Shown here piece by piece: positions 27,439 to 36,708 of a stretch of DNA of 64,000 nucleotides (position 1 is its first letter; each line of letters begins with the position of its first letter). This stretch comes from Streptomyces sp. Q6. GTDB lineage: Bacteria > Actinomycetota > Actinomycetes > Streptomycetales > Streptomycetaceae. A program made the translations under genes and the position numbers. The notes under the pieces were generated by a model. That model was not told the origin of the DNA. It ran no database searches and saw only the letters and a program-made list of their open reading frames with translations. The stretch lies in assembly GCF_036967205.1 (NCBI RefSeq), contig NZ_CP146022.1, positions 4,650,001-4,714,000 on the forward strand, read 5' to 3'.

Positions 27439-27968
27439 AGGCCCGCCGATCGGGCTTCGCCGAGTTCGGTGAGGCGGTCGCGCAGCCGCTCGGCCTCGGC
27501 CGGCGTCAGGCCGGGGATCGTCGCGTCGCTGGCCGCGGCCGCGGTGTGCAGTTGCAGGCTGGCCAGGCCGAACTTGCGCTCCAGCGGGCCCGAGGTCACC
27601 TCGACCAACTGCATGCGCCCGTACGGCACGATCGTTTCCTCACGCCACAGCACGCCGCGGCTGATCAGCAGGTCGTCGGAGCGTTCCGCGTACCGCCACG
27701 AGCGCCAGTTGCGGCCCAGCATCGGCCAGCCCCAGGCCAGCACGGCCAGCGGCAGCAGCGCGAACGCCGCCCAGGGCGGGCCCGCGAGGATCGCGAGCCC
27801 CAGGCCCACCGCCACCGCCAGCGGCACCATCCACATCGCCAGCAACAGGCGGCGCAGCTTCAGCAGGCCCGGTGGCAGCCCCGTCCAGTCGGGTCCCGCG
27901 TCGGAGGGCGCCTCGGCGCCGTCCGCGGGCCCCGCATTCCCCGTGATCCCCGTCGCCCCTGTTTCCAT
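27435..27968 (-). CDS. Bacterial PH-domain membrane protein (YdbS-like)
   Basis: 177-residue partner of the larger PH-domain protein. It has a polar N-terminal 30 residues, two membrane segments (about 40-85), and one PH domain with [48 protein letters not shown]. The single-domain/multi-domain pair is a common arrangement. The ATG at 27968 is only 31 bp from the divergent nuoD start, so the two promoters must overlap or lie within coding sequence. Confidence 0.86.
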   Translation of the reverse strand: METGATGITGNAGPADGAEAPSDAGPDWTGLPPGLLKLRRLLLAMWMVPLAVAVGLGLAILAGPPWAAFALLPLAVLAWGWPMLGRNWRSWRYAERSDDLLISRGVLWREETIVPYGRMQLVEVTSGPLERKFGLASLQLHTAAAASDATIPGLTPAEAERLRDRLTELGEARSAGL

Positions 27969-27999
27969 GCGCCCACCCTACGTAGGAGAGACTGTCGCC

Positions 28000-29151
28000 A
28001 TGACGCCCACGACTCAGGCCACGGTCGGCATCGGTGGTGCCGCGGAGAGCACCGACATGGTGCTCAACATCGGTCCGCAGCACCCTTCCACCCACGGTGT
28101 GCTGCGCCTGCGTCTCGTGCTCGACGGCGAGCGGATCCAGCACGCGGAGCCGATCATCGGCTACATGCACCGCGGTGCGGAGAAGCTCTTCGAAGCGCGG
28201 GACTACCGGCAGATCGTGATGCTGGCCAACCGCCACGACTGGCTGTCCGCCTTCTCGAACGAGCTCGGGGTCGTGCTCGCCGTCGAACGGATGCTGGGCA
28301 TGGAGGTCCCCGAGCGCGCCGTCTGGCTGCGGACGCTGCTCGCCGAGCTGAACCGTGTGCTGAACCATCTGATGTTCCTGGGTTCGTACCCGCTCGAACT
28401 GGGCGGAATCACTCCCGTCTTCTATGCCTTCCGTGAGCGCGAGGAACTCCAGGCCGTCATGGAGGAGGTATCCGGCGGGCGCATGCACTACATGTTCAAC
28501 CGCGTCGGCGGCCTCAAGGAGGACCTGCCGCTCGGCTGGACCACGCGTGCGCGGGCGGCCGTCGCGGACGTCCGCTCCCGGATGGACGTCTACGACCGGC
28601 TCGTGCTCGGCAACGAGATCTTCCGGGGCCGCACGCGCGGTGTCGGCGTCCTGTCCGCCGAGGCGGTCCACGCGTACGGGGTGAGCGGCCCGATCGCCCG
28701 CGCCTCCGGCGTCGACTTCGACCTGCGGCGCGACGAGCCGTACCTCGCCTATGGAGACCTTCAGGACACCCTGAAGGTCGTCACGCGACAAGAAGGCGAC
28801 TGCCTGGCGCGTTTCGAGTGCCTTCTGGAACAGACCCACAACGCCCTCGACCTCGCCGACGCCGCCCTCGACCGTCTCGCCGACCTGCCGCCGGGGCCGG
28901 TCAACCAGCGCCTCCCGAAGGTCCTCAAGGCCCCCGAGGGCCACACGTACGCGTGGACGGAGAACCCGCTCGGTATCAACGGCTACTACCTCGTCTCGAA
29001 GGGCGAGAAGACGCCGTACCGCCTCAAGCTGCGTTCCGCCTCGTACAACAACATCCAGGCGCTGGCCGAGCTGCTGCCCGGCACGCTGGTCGCCGACATG
29101 GTCGCGATCCTCGGGTCACTGTTCTTCGTGGTCGGCGACATCGACAAGTAG
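28000..29151 (+). CDS. nuoD2: Orphan NADH-quinone oxidoreductase subunit D
   Basis: 383-residue homologue of the 49-kDa subunit of complex I, which forms part of the quinone site. [40 protein letters not shown] and [19 protein letters not shown] are all hallmark segments; the C-terminus VVGDIDK is the usual ending. GGAGA precedes the ATG. No other nuo genes are nearby, so this is the isolated second copy found in streptomycetes. Its 3' end overlaps the gene of a MidA/NDUFAF7-type methyltransferase by 36 nt, tail to tail. That enzyme family modifies this subunit in mitochondria. Confidence 0.95.
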   Translation: MTPTTQATVGIGGAAESTDMVLNIGPQHPSTHGVLRLRLVLDGERIQHAEPIIGYMHRGAEKLFEARDYRQIVMLANRHDWLSAFSNELGVVLAVERMLGMEVPERAVWLRTLLAELNRVLNHLMFLGSYPLELGGITPVFYAFREREELQAVMEEVSGGRMHYMFNRVGGLKEDLPLGWTTRARAAVADVRSRMDVYDRLVLGNEIFRGRTRGVGVLSAEAVHAYGVSGPIARASGVDFDLRRDEPYLAYGDLQDTLKVVTRQEGDCLARFECLLEQTHNALDLADAALDRLADLPPGPVNQRLPKVLKAPEGHTYAWTENPLGINGYYLVSKGEKTPYRLKLRSASYNNIQALAELLPGTLVADMVAILGSLFFVVGDIDK

Positions 29152-30162
29152 GCCGCCGAGGCCGGCGCCCGGACCATCCGTCTCGATCCCGACCGGTTCG
29201 ACCAGCCACGCGAAGTCGCCGAGCCCGCCGCGCGCCGTCAGCTCCGCGGCCTCGCCCGACCGCGCGAGCGCCCGTACGTACGCCGCCGGGTCCTGGGACG
29301 CGAGGGACAGGGGCGGGCGGTCCCCGGTGACGCCGAGGGCGTGCAGGGCGGCGCGCTGCGTGAGGAGCCGGGCCCCGGGCGTCGCCGCGCACGCGTCGAG
29401 CGCCACATGGGCCGTGATGTCGCAGGACCCGTCGGGCACCGGTGTCGTCCCGCGGCCCTCCCGGAAGCCCGTGAGCGTGCCGAAGGACGGCCGGGAGCCG
29501 CGCGTGTGCGCGTAGTCCACGGCGACCGCGAGGCCGCGCTCCAGGGTGCGTACGGCCGCCGCCCACGCCTCGTCGCGGGGCAGCCCGACCTCGGCGCGCA
29601 GCCCCGGCTCGGCCGGCGGCGGCCACCAGGTCTCCAGCCAGCGGGCCGCCACCTCGTCCAGCGGGCCGGGGGCGAGCGTCTCCGTCCCGTCCCCCTCTAC
29701 GAGGACCAGCCGCGCGGTGCCGTGCGCGTCGGCCTCGACGACGTCCAGGGGGACGTTGTCGAGCCATTCGTTCGCGAACAGCAGCCCGGTCACCCCGGAG
29801 GGCGGCTCGGCCCGCCACTCGATCCGGTGGTCGAGATCAGCGGGCCGCTCCGCCTTCTCCACCGCGCAGGCACGCGCGCGTGCCGCCACGCCCGCCGGCA
29901 GCGCGCGCAGAACGGCGGAGATCAGCTCGCCGCGCCCCGCCGCCATGTCCACGAACGTCAGCTCGGCGGGCTCGCCGAGCGCCGCGTCGACCCGGCACAA
30001 CAGCGCGGCGACGGCACCGGCGAACAGCGTCGACGCATGCACCGACGTGCGGAAATGCCCGGCCGGACCCTCGGGCCTGCGATAGAAACCGGCAGGCCCG
30101 TACAGCGCCTCCTCCATGGCCTCGCGCCACCCGCGTCCCGCGCCCTGCCGTACGTCGTCCAC
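29116..30162 (-). CDS. SAM-dependent methyltransferase, MidA/NDUFAF7 (DUF185) family
   Basis: 348-residue class I methyltransferase. [14 protein letters not shown] near residue 16 is the family N-terminus. [16 protein letters not shown] near 70 is the SAM-binding glycine loop (usual DxGxGxG here DMAAGRG), and [17 protein letters not shown] near 127 is the family NE-LD motif. Mitochondrial NDUFAF7 dimethylates an arginine in NDUFS2, the NuoD homologue, and here the gene is convergent with nuoD. That link is inferred. Residues 1-16 and the GTG start are the least certain part; no good Shine-Dalgarno sequence is seen. Confidence 0.87.
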   Translation of the reverse strand: MDDVRQGAGRGWREAMEEALYGPAGFYRRPEGPAGHFRTSVHASTLFAGAVAALLCRVDAALGEPAELTFVDMAAGRGELISAVLRALPAGVAARARACAVEKAERPADLDHRIEWRAEPPSGVTGLLFANEWLDNVPLDVVEADAHGTARLVLVEGDGTETLAPGPLDEVAARWLETWWPPPAEPGLRAEVGLPRDEAWAAAVRTLERGLAVAVDYAHTRGSRPSFGTLTGFREGRGTTPVPDGSCDITAHVALDACAATPGARLLTQRAALHALGVTGDRPPLSLASQDPAAYVRALARSGEAAELTARGGLGDFAWLVEPVGIETDGPGAGLGGLLVDVADHEEQ

Positions 30163-30280
30163 ACCCGAAGGCTAAGCGCAGGGGGCGCACGCCTCTCCAC
30201 CTTGGGGAGTACGCGCGCCGGGCGCGGATCGACCCTCCGGTTGACCCCTGCGCACCCCGCGCCTGCCTACTCTGGGTTAC

Positions 30281-31477
30281 GTGCAGCGCCTCTACGACTT
30301 CCTCCGCAGACACCCGACATGGGTCGACGGCTTCTGGGCCGTGATCCTCTTCGGGATCTCCTGCGCGAGTCTGGTCGGCATGGGGGTCGAGGAGCGCGCG
30401 ACCGTCCCGTCGCTGTTCTTCGCCGCGCTGCTGTCCGTGGTCGTTCTGCTGCGCCGCCGCATGCCCGAGCGGATGCTCCTGCTCACGGCGGCCGCGGGCC
30501 TGGGCCAGCTGGTGTTCGACGCCCGGGTGAACCCGGCCGACTTCGCGATGCTGGTGATCGTCTACACGGTCGCCGCCGACGGGGCGAAGTGGGCGTCCCG
30601 GTTCGGTCTGGCCATAGGTCTGTGCGCGGCGCCGCTGTCCCAACTGCGCTGGCCCACCGAGGAGACGAGCGGCGCGGGGCAGATCGCGGTCACCGTCTTC
30701 CAGATGGTGCCCTTCGCCCTCGCCTGGGTCCTCGGCGACTCGCTGCGCACCCGCCGCGCCTACCTGGCGCAGCTGGAGGAGCGCGCGAACCGCCTGGAGC
30801 GGGAGCGCGAGGCCCAGTCGAAGGTCGCGGTCGCCGCCGAGCGGGCGCGTATCGCCCGCGAGCTGCACGACGTCGTCGCGCACAACGTGTCGGTGATGGT
30901 GGTGCAGGCCGACGGCGCCGCCTACGTCCTCGACCAGGCGCCTGACCAGGCCAAGAAGGCCCTGGAGACCATCTCGGGCACCGGCAGGCAGGCCCTCGCC
31001 GAGATGCGCCGGCTGCTCGGCGTGCTGCGCACCGGCGAGCCCGAGGAGGGCGGTGAGTACGTGCCGCAGCCCGACGTCGAGCAGATCGAGGACCTCGTCG
31101 AGCAGGTGCGCACGGCGGGCCTCCCGGTCGACTTCAAGGTCGAGGGCACCCCGCGCCAGCTGCCCAGCGGCGTCGAGCTGACCGCATACCGCATCGTCCA
31201 GGAAGCCCTCACCAACACCCGCAAGCACGGCGGTCCGAACGCGGGGGCGAGCGTCCGCCTCGTCTACTTCGACGACGGGCTCGGCCTGCTCGTCGAGGAC
31301 GACGGGAAGGGCGCCCCGCACGAGCTGTACGAGGACGGCGGCGCCGACGGCCGCGGGCACGGGCTCATCGGGATGCGCGAGCGCGTGGGTATGGTCGGCG
31401 GCACGCTGGACGCGGGCCCGCGCCCCGGCGGCGGATTCCGTATCAGCGTCCTGCTGCCTCTCAAGCCCGCCCACTGA
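30281..31477 (+). CDS. Sensor histidine kinase, NarL-partner (HisKA_3) type
   Basis: 398-residue kinase. Five or so membrane segments span residues 15-160. A coiled coil and the HisKA_3 domain follow, with the phospho-acceptor in ARELHDVVAHNVSVM (His near residue 198). The ATPase domain then shows YRIVQEALTNTRKHG, VEDDGKGAP and GHGLIGMRERVGMVGGTL. The signal sensed is unknown, and the small extracytoplasmic loops suggest membrane-state sensing. The start is GTG with no strong Shine-Dalgarno sequence. It is followed after 55 nt by its response regulator. Confidence 0.93.
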   Translation: MQRLYDFLRRHPTWVDGFWAVILFGISCASLVGMGVEERATVPSLFFAALLSVVVLLRRRMPERMLLLTAAAGLGQLVFDARVNPADFAMLVIVYTVAADGAKWASRFGLAIGLCAAPLSQLRWPTEETSGAGQIAVTVFQMVPFALAWVLGDSLRTRRAYLAQLEERANRLEREREAQSKVAVAAERARIARELHDVVAHNVSVMVVQADGAAYVLDQAPDQAKKALETISGTGRQALAEMRRLLGVLRTGEPEEGGEYVPQPDVEQIEDLVEQVRTAGLPVDFKVEGTPRQLPSGVELTAYRIVQEALTNTRKHGGPNAGASVRLVYFDDGLGLLVEDDGKGAPHELYEDGGADGRGHGLIGMRERVGMVGGTLDAGPRPGGGFRISVLLPLKPAH

Positions 31478-31532
31478 CACGTACCAGCCACGAACCGCCA
31501 CCAGCCGTCCACCTGATGTGAGGACCCGCCCG

Positions 31533-32204
31533 ATGTCGATCAAGGTCATGCTCGTCGACGACCAGGTGCTGCTGCGCACCGGCTTCCGGATGGTGCTCGC
31601 CGCCCAGCCGGACATGGAGGTCGTCGCCGAGGCGGGCGACGGTGTCGAGGCGCTCGAAGTGCTGCGCGCGACGTCGGTGGACGTGGTCCTGATGGACGTA
31701 CGCATGCCGAAGCTCGACGGGGTCGAGACGACGCGGCGGATCTGCGCGGACCCGAATCCGCCGAAGGTCCTCATCCTGACCACGTTCGATCTGGACGAGT
31801 ACGCGTTCTCGGGGCTCAAGGCGGGCGCGTCCGGGTTCATGCTCAAGGACGTGCCGCCCGGCGAACTGCTCACCGCGATCCGCGCCGTGCACAGCGGCGA
31901 CGCGGTGGTCGCGCCGTCCACGACGCGGCGCCTGCTCGACCGGTTCGCGCCGATGCTGCCCAGCAGCACCAAGGAACCGCAGCACAAGCACCTGGAGCGG
32001 CTCACCGAGCGCGAGCGCGAGGTCATGATCCTGGTCGCGCAGGGTTTGTCGAACGGCGAGATCGCGGCGCGGCTCGTCCTGTCCGAGGCCACGGTCAAGA
32101 CGCACGTGGGCCGCATCCTGACCAAGCTGGACCTGCGCGACCGCGTCCAGGTCGTCGTCCTCGCCTACGAGACGGGACTTGTCCGAGCGGGCGGACAGGG
32201 CTGA
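31533..32204 (+). CDS. Response regulator, NarL/FixJ family
   Basis: 223-residue regulator. The receiver domain (1-120) has acidic residues in VDDQ, the phospho-acceptor Asp in VVLMDVRMPKLDG near residue 54, and the conserved Lys in MLKDVPPGE near 105. The LuxR-type HTH (about 150-215) reads LTEREREVMILVAQGLSNGEIAARLVLSEATVKTHVGRILTKLDLRDR. GAGGA precedes the ATG. It is co-transcribed with the kinase just upstream. Target genes are not evident in the window. Confidence 0.95.
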   Translation: MSIKVMLVDDQVLLRTGFRMVLAAQPDMEVVAEAGDGVEALEVLRATSVDVVLMDVRMPKLDGVETTRRICADPNPPKVLILTTFDLDEYAFSGLKAGASGFMLKDVPPGELLTAIRAVHSGDAVVAPSTTRRLLDRFAPMLPSSTKEPQHKHLERLTEREREVMILVAQGLSNGEIAARLVLSEATVKTHVGRILTKLDLRDRVQVVVLAYETGLVRAGGQG

Positions 32205-32227
32205 GCCCCACCCCATAGGGTCTGCGC

Positions 32228-32857
32228 ATGCTCCTCTGGATCAACGGCCCCTTCGGAGGCGGCAAGACGCAGACCGCCCATGAGCTCCGGCGCCGCGTTC
32301 CGGGCAGCGTCGTCTGCGACCCGGAGCACATCGGCTTCGGCCTGCACCGCACGCTGCCGCGCGAACTGCGCGACGACTTCCGGGACTTGAAGGCGTGGCG
32401 CGAGGGCGTGTACGAGGTCCTCGACCTCACCCTCACCCGGCACGACGGGCATGTCATCGTGCCGATGACGCTCACGGAGTTCACGCACCACGACGAGATC
32501 CTCGGCCGACTGCGCGAACAGGGCCACGACGTACGGCACTTCACGCTGCTCGCCTCTCGGGAGACGGTCCTGCGGCGGCTGCGGGAGCGGCGCCTCGTAC
32601 ACACCGTCCGCCGCGCCCTGGGCCAGGACGCGCCCGCTCCGGGCGACAGCTGGGCCGAGCGGCAGCTCGCCCGCTGCCTGGAGCGCCTGAAGGAGCCGGA
32701 GTTCGCCGAGCACCTGTGGACGGACGAGGCGACGGTGGCGAGGACGGCGGACCGGATCGGCGTCCTGTCCGGCCTGACCCTGACACCGCACCGCGGCGGC
32801 GCCCTGACCGGCCGGGTCCACAGGGCCTGGACGGGCCTGCGGCACATCCGGGCCTAG
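32228..32857 (+). CDS. TmrB-like P-loop ATPase
   Basis: 209-residue protein with an N-terminal P-loop, GPFGGGKTQTA at about residues 7-17. It resembles Bacillus TmrB along its length: VCDPEHIGFGLH, DDFRDLKAWREGVYEVL, HVIVPMTLTEF, LLASRETVLRRLRER, SWAERQLARCLERL and a C-terminal HIR. TmrB binds tunicamycin at the membrane and gives resistance; this homologue is soluble-looking, and its substrate is unknown. It starts 23 nt after the response regulator gene and may share its transcript. Confidence 0.8.
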   Translation: MLLWINGPFGGGKTQTAHELRRRVPGSVVCDPEHIGFGLHRTLPRELRDDFRDLKAWREGVYEVLDLTLTRHDGHVIVPMTLTEFTHHDEILGRLREQGHDVRHFTLLASRETVLRRLRERRLVHTVRRALGQDAPAPGDSWAERQLARCLERLKEPEFAEHLWTDEATVARTADRIGVLSGLTLTPHRGGALTGRVHRAWTGLRHIRA

Positions 32858-32901
32858 CGCCCCCGGCGCGTTCAACGGCCGAGGGTGCCCAGAGGCGCCC
32901 C

Positions 32902-34008
32902 CTAGCGCAGGACGCCCTCGATGAAGTCCCCGCCCAGCCGCGACACCACGCTCAAGTCCAACTGGTGCTGCATATAACGCCCGTGGCGCCGCGTCGTGAT
33001 CAGCCCCGCCTTCTTCAGCACCGACAGGTGCCGGGATATCTCCGGCGCCGACATCCCGTGCGCGTCGGACAGCTCGCTCGTCGTGTACGAGCCGCGGGCC
33101 AGGTGCCGGCACAGCCGCATCCGCACCGGGTGGGCCAGCGCCGACATGCGCAGGGTCAGCTGCTCGACCGAGGGCGGCGCGGAGAGGCCCGGTGACGAGA
33201 TCGGGTACATGATCGAGGGCTGCCAGCCGGCCCGGTGCAGCACCCACAGGTGCGGCCAGCCGAGGCTCGTCGGGATGAGGACCAGGTAGCCGTCGCCCGT
33301 CTCCGCGAACCCTTGCGTGATCTTGTCGACGGAGATGGTGCGGCCCGTCTCGTCGAGCGAGACGGCCGTGGACACCGCGCCGAGCGCCTCGCGCAGGCCC
33401 TTGCGGCGCAGCAGCTCCGTCTTGTGCCGGGCGTCGGCCGCCAACTGGTGCTGGACACGCGCCCACACGTCCGAGAAGAACGCCTCGTCGCACTCCATGA
33501 GCAGCTCGCGGAACCACGTCCTGATGGCGGGCGGATCGTCCAGCAGGCGCTGCGTGAACCGGACTTGCTGCACCCCGCGCGTGGCCGCGAGGTCCAGGGC
33601 GCGCTCCCGGGTGCGCGGGTCGGCCAGCCGGTCCACGGTCCGGCTCGCGTACGTGGACTGGCAGGTGAACTCCAGCGCGGCGTCCACGAACTGCTCGTCC
33701 GAGAGCTTGTCGAGCAGGTCGAGCTCCTCGGTGAGCGTGGCCCCGGGCAGCGTGCGCCGGCCCGCGATCCCGGCCGCCGGGGTGAACACGTCCGAGAACG
33801 TCGTGCGCCACAGGAAGTCCGCCTCGCACAGCCGGTCCGCCAGGCACGGATCGAGGCGCGTGGACACGCTCGTCGTCCAGCCCTGCAACCCCGGGTGGTG
33901 CGCGGGCTCCGACAGCGCGTGCAGCGCCATGCCCATCTCGGCCAGGGGCGAGGGCACGACACGAATGCGCTCGGGCGCCAGGCCCGTGATGTCGATGCTC
34001 ACGCTCAT
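32902..34008 (-). CDS. ArsR-like winged-helix regulator with long DUF5937-type N-terminus
   Basis: 368-residue protein. Residues 1-270 form an unclassified alpha-helical domain (DUF5937-like, from ITGLAPERIRVVPSPLAEM onward). The last 90 residues are an ArsR-type winged helix: LAHPVRMRLCRHLARGSYTTSELSDAHGMSAPEISRHLSVLKKAGLITTRRHGRYMQHQLD. No metal-binding cysteine pattern is obvious. A perfect 13-bp palindrome 37 nt upstream of the ATG is a good candidate for its own operator. It may regulate the divergent small gene. The ligand is unknown. Confidence 0.85.
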   Translation of the reverse strand: MSVSIDITGLAPERIRVVPSPLAEMGMALHALSEPAHHPGLQGWTTSVSTRLDPCLADRLCEADFLWRTTFSDVFTPAAGIAGRRTLPGATLTEELDLLDKLSDEQFVDAALEFTCQSTYASRTVDRLADPRTRERALDLAATRGVQQVRFTQRLLDDPPAIRTWFRELLMECDEAFFSDVWARVQHQLAADARHKTELLRRKGLREALGAVSTAVSLDETGRTISVDKITQGFAETGDGYLVLIPTSLGWPHLWVLHRAGWQPSIMYPISSPGLSAPPSVEQLTLRMSALAHPVRMRLCRHLARGSYTTSELSDAHGMSAPEISRHLSVLKKAGLITTRRHGRYMQHQLDLSVVSRLGGDFIEGVLR

Positions 34009-34044
34009 GACCCCATGGTGCACGGAGCCACCGACAACCGGGTC

Positions 34045-34071
34045 GTCGATTGACGGGTCCCGTCAATCGAC
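34045..34071. promoter_or_regulatory. Perfect palindromic operator candidate
   Basis: GTCGATTGACGGG (34045-34057) and its exact reverse complement (34059-34071) flank one central T. It sits 37 bp upstream of the ArsR-like gene, in the divergent promoter region. The 26 paired bases without mismatch strongly suggest a dimer binding site. Confidence 0.75.
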
Positions 34072-34197
34072 GTGACCGGGGCCGGGCGGCGGGCGCAGTC
34101 TCATAGCCATAGGCCCTGAAGCACAGCAAAGAGGCTGATTCCAGGGCATCTTATTTCATTCGGCGTGACAATCGAGATGATGAGCGAGGTGGTTGTG

Positions 34198-34410
34198 ATG
34201 ACCGTCAACCAGCAGTACGCCCTCGACGCCTACCGCGCCGCACAGCGCGGGGAGACCGCGGGTCCGGCGCCCGGTCTGCACGACTGGAGCGCCGTTCGCG
34301 AGCTGCGCGACTATCAGCGGTTCGCTGCGGTCCTGGCCGGACGCCCGGCACACGGCCGGATCCGCGCGGCCCTGGCCCGCCGCTTCTCCGGCCGCGCCGC
34401 CGGTTGCTGA
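34198..34410 (+). CDS. Small conserved-looking hypothetical protein
   Basis: 70-residue charged protein, MTVNQQYALDAYRAAQRGETAG at the start and an Arg/Ala-rich end. It has no membrane segment, and I recognise no family. AGG (34187-34189) lies 8 nt before the ATG at 34198. In-frame starts at 34165 and 34177/34180 are possible. It is divergent from the ArsR-like regulator and shares the palindrome-bearing region, so it may be its target. Codon use is normal for the window, which supports coding. Confidence 0.6.
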   Translation: MTVNQQYALDAYRAAQRGETAGPAPGLHDWSAVRELRDYQRFAAVLAGRPAHGRIRAALARRFSGRAAGC

Positions 34411-34477
34411 GCCGACCGGCGGCGAGCCGCCGCGTGCCGGGCCTCCCGGCGCCCGGTCCGCCGGTCAGGGCAGCCGG

Positions 34478-35629
34478 TCAGGGCAGGCGTCGTACGAAGT
34501 CCGCGACGGCCGCGCGGACGTCGTCGGCACTCCACTCCAGGCCCGGCGCCGCGACGGTGACCTCGACGAGCGAGAGCCCCGTCGCCTCGTCCGCCGGCCA
34601 CCAGCGCCCGAACAGCGACGTCCCCGTCTCCTCCGTCTGCGCCACCGCCGCCTCCGTGAGGACGTCGGCCGCGTAGGGCAGGAAGACCCGGAACTGATGC
34701 GTGTGCGGCACCTCGGGGTGCACGCGCGACCAGGGCACCCCGGCCTTCGCGAAGCCGTCCCGCATCGCCTCGGCGACCACGCGCGCGTGAGCCACGTACT
34801 CCGGCAGCCGCGGCAGTTCGCTCTCCATCCCGGCCAGCGCCGCGACGACCTGCGGGAACTGCTGGAAGATCTGGCCCCCGTAGCGGTGCCGCCAGGCCCT
34901 GGCCTCCTCGATGAACGACGCCGGGCCCGCGAGCGCGGCGCCGCTCAGTCCGCCGAGCGTCTTGTAGAAGGACACGTAGACGCTGTCCGCGAGCCCCGCG
35001 ATCTCGTCCAGCGGGCGCCCGAAGTGCTCCGTGCACTCCCACAGCCGGGCCCCGTCGAAGTGCACGACGGCGTCCCGCGCGCGTGCCGCCTCGCACAGCT
35101 CCTCCAGCTCCTCCCAGGAGGGCAGCACGAATCCGGCGTCCCGCAGCGGCAGTTCGAGCATCAGCGTGCCGAACGGCTCGTCCAGGTCGTGCACCTCGCC
35201 GGGGGTGGGCTGCCGCGCCGCCGACGTGGGGTGCACGGTGCGCAGCCCGGTGAGGGTCGTCAGGGCGTCGCGTTCGTGGACCTCCGGATGCCCCAGCGGG
35301 TGCAGCGCCACCGTGGGGTTGCCGGTGCGCCCCGCCCAGCAGCGCAGGGCGACCTGCTGCGCCATGGTGCCGGTCGGGAAGAACGCGGCCGCCTCCTTGC
35401 CGAGCAGGGCCGCGACCTTGGTCTCCAGCTCGGCGACGATCCCGCCGCCGTACAGGTCGATGTCGCCGTCCGCGTCGGTCACCGAGCCGACCGCCTCGGC
35501 GAGCTGCGCGAGTCGCTCCCCGACCGTCGCCTCGCCGGGCCGCCGTGCCAGGGTCCGCTCCGCGCGCCGCCAGGCCGCGATCCGCCGCGCCGTCCGCGCC
35601 TTTTCGTCGCTCTCGTACGTTCCGGTCAT
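34478..35629 (-). CDS. L-threonine aldolase-like PLP enzyme
   Basis: 383-residue fold-type I PLP enzyme of the beta-eliminating lyase/low-specificity threonine aldolase group. FPTGTMAQQVALRCWAG near residue 87 and VVHFDGARLWE near 185 (Asp for the pyridine nitrogen) are typical. The PLP lysine is in SVYVSFYKTLGGLSGAAL near 216. Such enzymes cleave threonine or allo-threonine to glycine and acetaldehyde. The ATG lacks a clear Shine-Dalgarno sequence. The substrate is not certain. It is divergent from the pantothenate/NAD operon, with a 134-bp gap. Confidence 0.85.
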   Translation of the reverse strand: MTGTYESDEKARTARRIAAWRRAERTLARRPGEATVGERLAQLAEAVGSVTDADGDIDLYGGGIVAELETKVAALLGKEAAAFFPTGTMAQQVALRCWAGRTGNPTVALHPLGHPEVHERDALTTLTGLRTVHPTSAARQPTPGEVHDLDEPFGTLMLELPLRDAGFVLPSWEELEELCEAARARDAVVHFDGARLWECTEHFGRPLDEIAGLADSVYVSFYKTLGGLSGAALAGPASFIEEARAWRHRYGGQIFQQFPQVVAALAGMESELPRLPEYVAHARVVAEAMRDGFAKAGVPWSRVHPEVPHTHQFRVFLPYAADVLTEAAVAQTEETGTSLFGRWWPADEATGLSLVEVTVAAPGLEWSADDVRAAVADFVRRLP

Positions 35630-35763
35630 TCTGGGATCATGGCTCACGCGCGTGCGCTTGCCCACAGCCTGTGGACGCCCGAGGCCCGTCCGCCCAGATA
35701 GCGTTAACATGACGAGAAATCGTCCGGTACCCCGAGCGGACTGGAACGGAAGGCCCTCGTCCA

Positions 35764-36708
35764 GTGACCTCACCCTCGCAGTTCCCCCGACCTGAGCCCC
35801 TCAGGCCCACCGACCCCGGTGACCGCCCCGCGCGTCTCACCGTGGGTGTCGTCGGCGCGGGCCGGGTCGGACCCGCGCTCGCCGCCTCCCTGCAACTGGC
35901 AGGGCACCGACCCGTCGCCGTCTCCGGCGTCTCCGACGCCTCGGTGCGGCGGGCCGCGACCCTGCTCCCCGACGTGCCCCTGGTGCCGCCCGCCGAGGTG
36001 CTCGCGCGGGCCGAACTGGTGCTCCTGACCGTCCCCGACGACGTCCTGCCCACGCTCGTCGCGGGCTTCGCCGAGGCCGGCGTCGTCCGCCCAGGACAGC
36101 TGATCGTGCACACCTCGGGCCGGTACGGCACCCGGGTGCTCGACCCGCTGCTGCGCGCGGGCGCCCTGCCGCTGGCGCTGCACCCCGCGATGACCTTCAC
36201 CGGCACCGCCGTCGACGTCCAGCGCCTGGCCGGCTGCTCCTTCGGCGTCACCGCGCCCGAGGAGCTGCGGCTCGCCGCCGAGGCCCTCGTCATCGAGATG
36301 GGCGGCGAGCCCGAGTGGATCGCCGAGGAGATGCGGCCGCTCTACCACGCGGCCCTCGCGCTCGGCGCGAACCACCTGGTCACCCTGGTCGCCGAGTCCA
36401 TGGAGCTGCTCCGTGCGGCGGGCGTCGCCGCCCCCGACCGGATGCTCGGCCCGCTGCTCGGCGCCGCCCTCGACAACGCGCTCAGGTCCGGCGACGCGGC
36501 CCTCACCGGGCCGGTCGCGCGCGGCGACGCGGGCACCGTGGCCGCCCACGTGAGCGAGCTGCGCAAGCACGCCCCGCAGACCGTCGCCGGCTATCTCGCG
36601 ATGGCCCGCGCGACCGCCGACCGCGCTCTCGCGCACGGCCTGTTGAAGCCGGAGCTCGCCGAGGACCTGCTCGGTGTCCTCGCGACCGGCGCGGAGGAGA
36701 CCCGATGA
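35764..36708 (+). CDS. Rossmann-like / DUF2520 oxidoreductase, possible PanG-type ketopantoate reductase
   Basis: 314-residue protein. A Rossmann fold starts at [18 protein letters not shown] (residue about 26), with [12 protein letters not shown] near 80. The DUF2520 helical domain follows from about 140 ([28 protein letters not shown]). In Francisella, PanG of this architecture replaces PanE in reducing ketopantoate to pantoate. The gene overlaps panC by 4 nt here, and no panE is seen, so that role fits; it is inference. GGAAGG precedes the GTG start. Confidence 0.88.
   Translation: MTSPSQFPRPEPLRPTDPGDRPARLTVGVVGAGRVGPALAASLQLAGHRPVAVSGVSDASVRRAATLLPDVPLVPPAEVLARAELVLLTVPDDVLPTLVAGFAEAGVVRPGQLIVHTSGRYGTRVLDPLLRAGALPLALHPAMTFTGTAVDVQRLAGCSFGVTAPEELRLAAEALVIEMGGEPEWIAEEMRPLYHAALALGANHLVTLVAESMELLRAAGVAAPDRMLGPLLGAALDNALRSGDAALTGPVARGDAGTVAAHVSELRKHAPQTVAGYLAMARATADRALAHGLLKPELAEDLLGVLATGAEETR

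Noticed and set aside
28000-29151. nuoD as part of a local nuo operon
   Set aside because: No other complex I gene is in the window, so this is an isolated copy.
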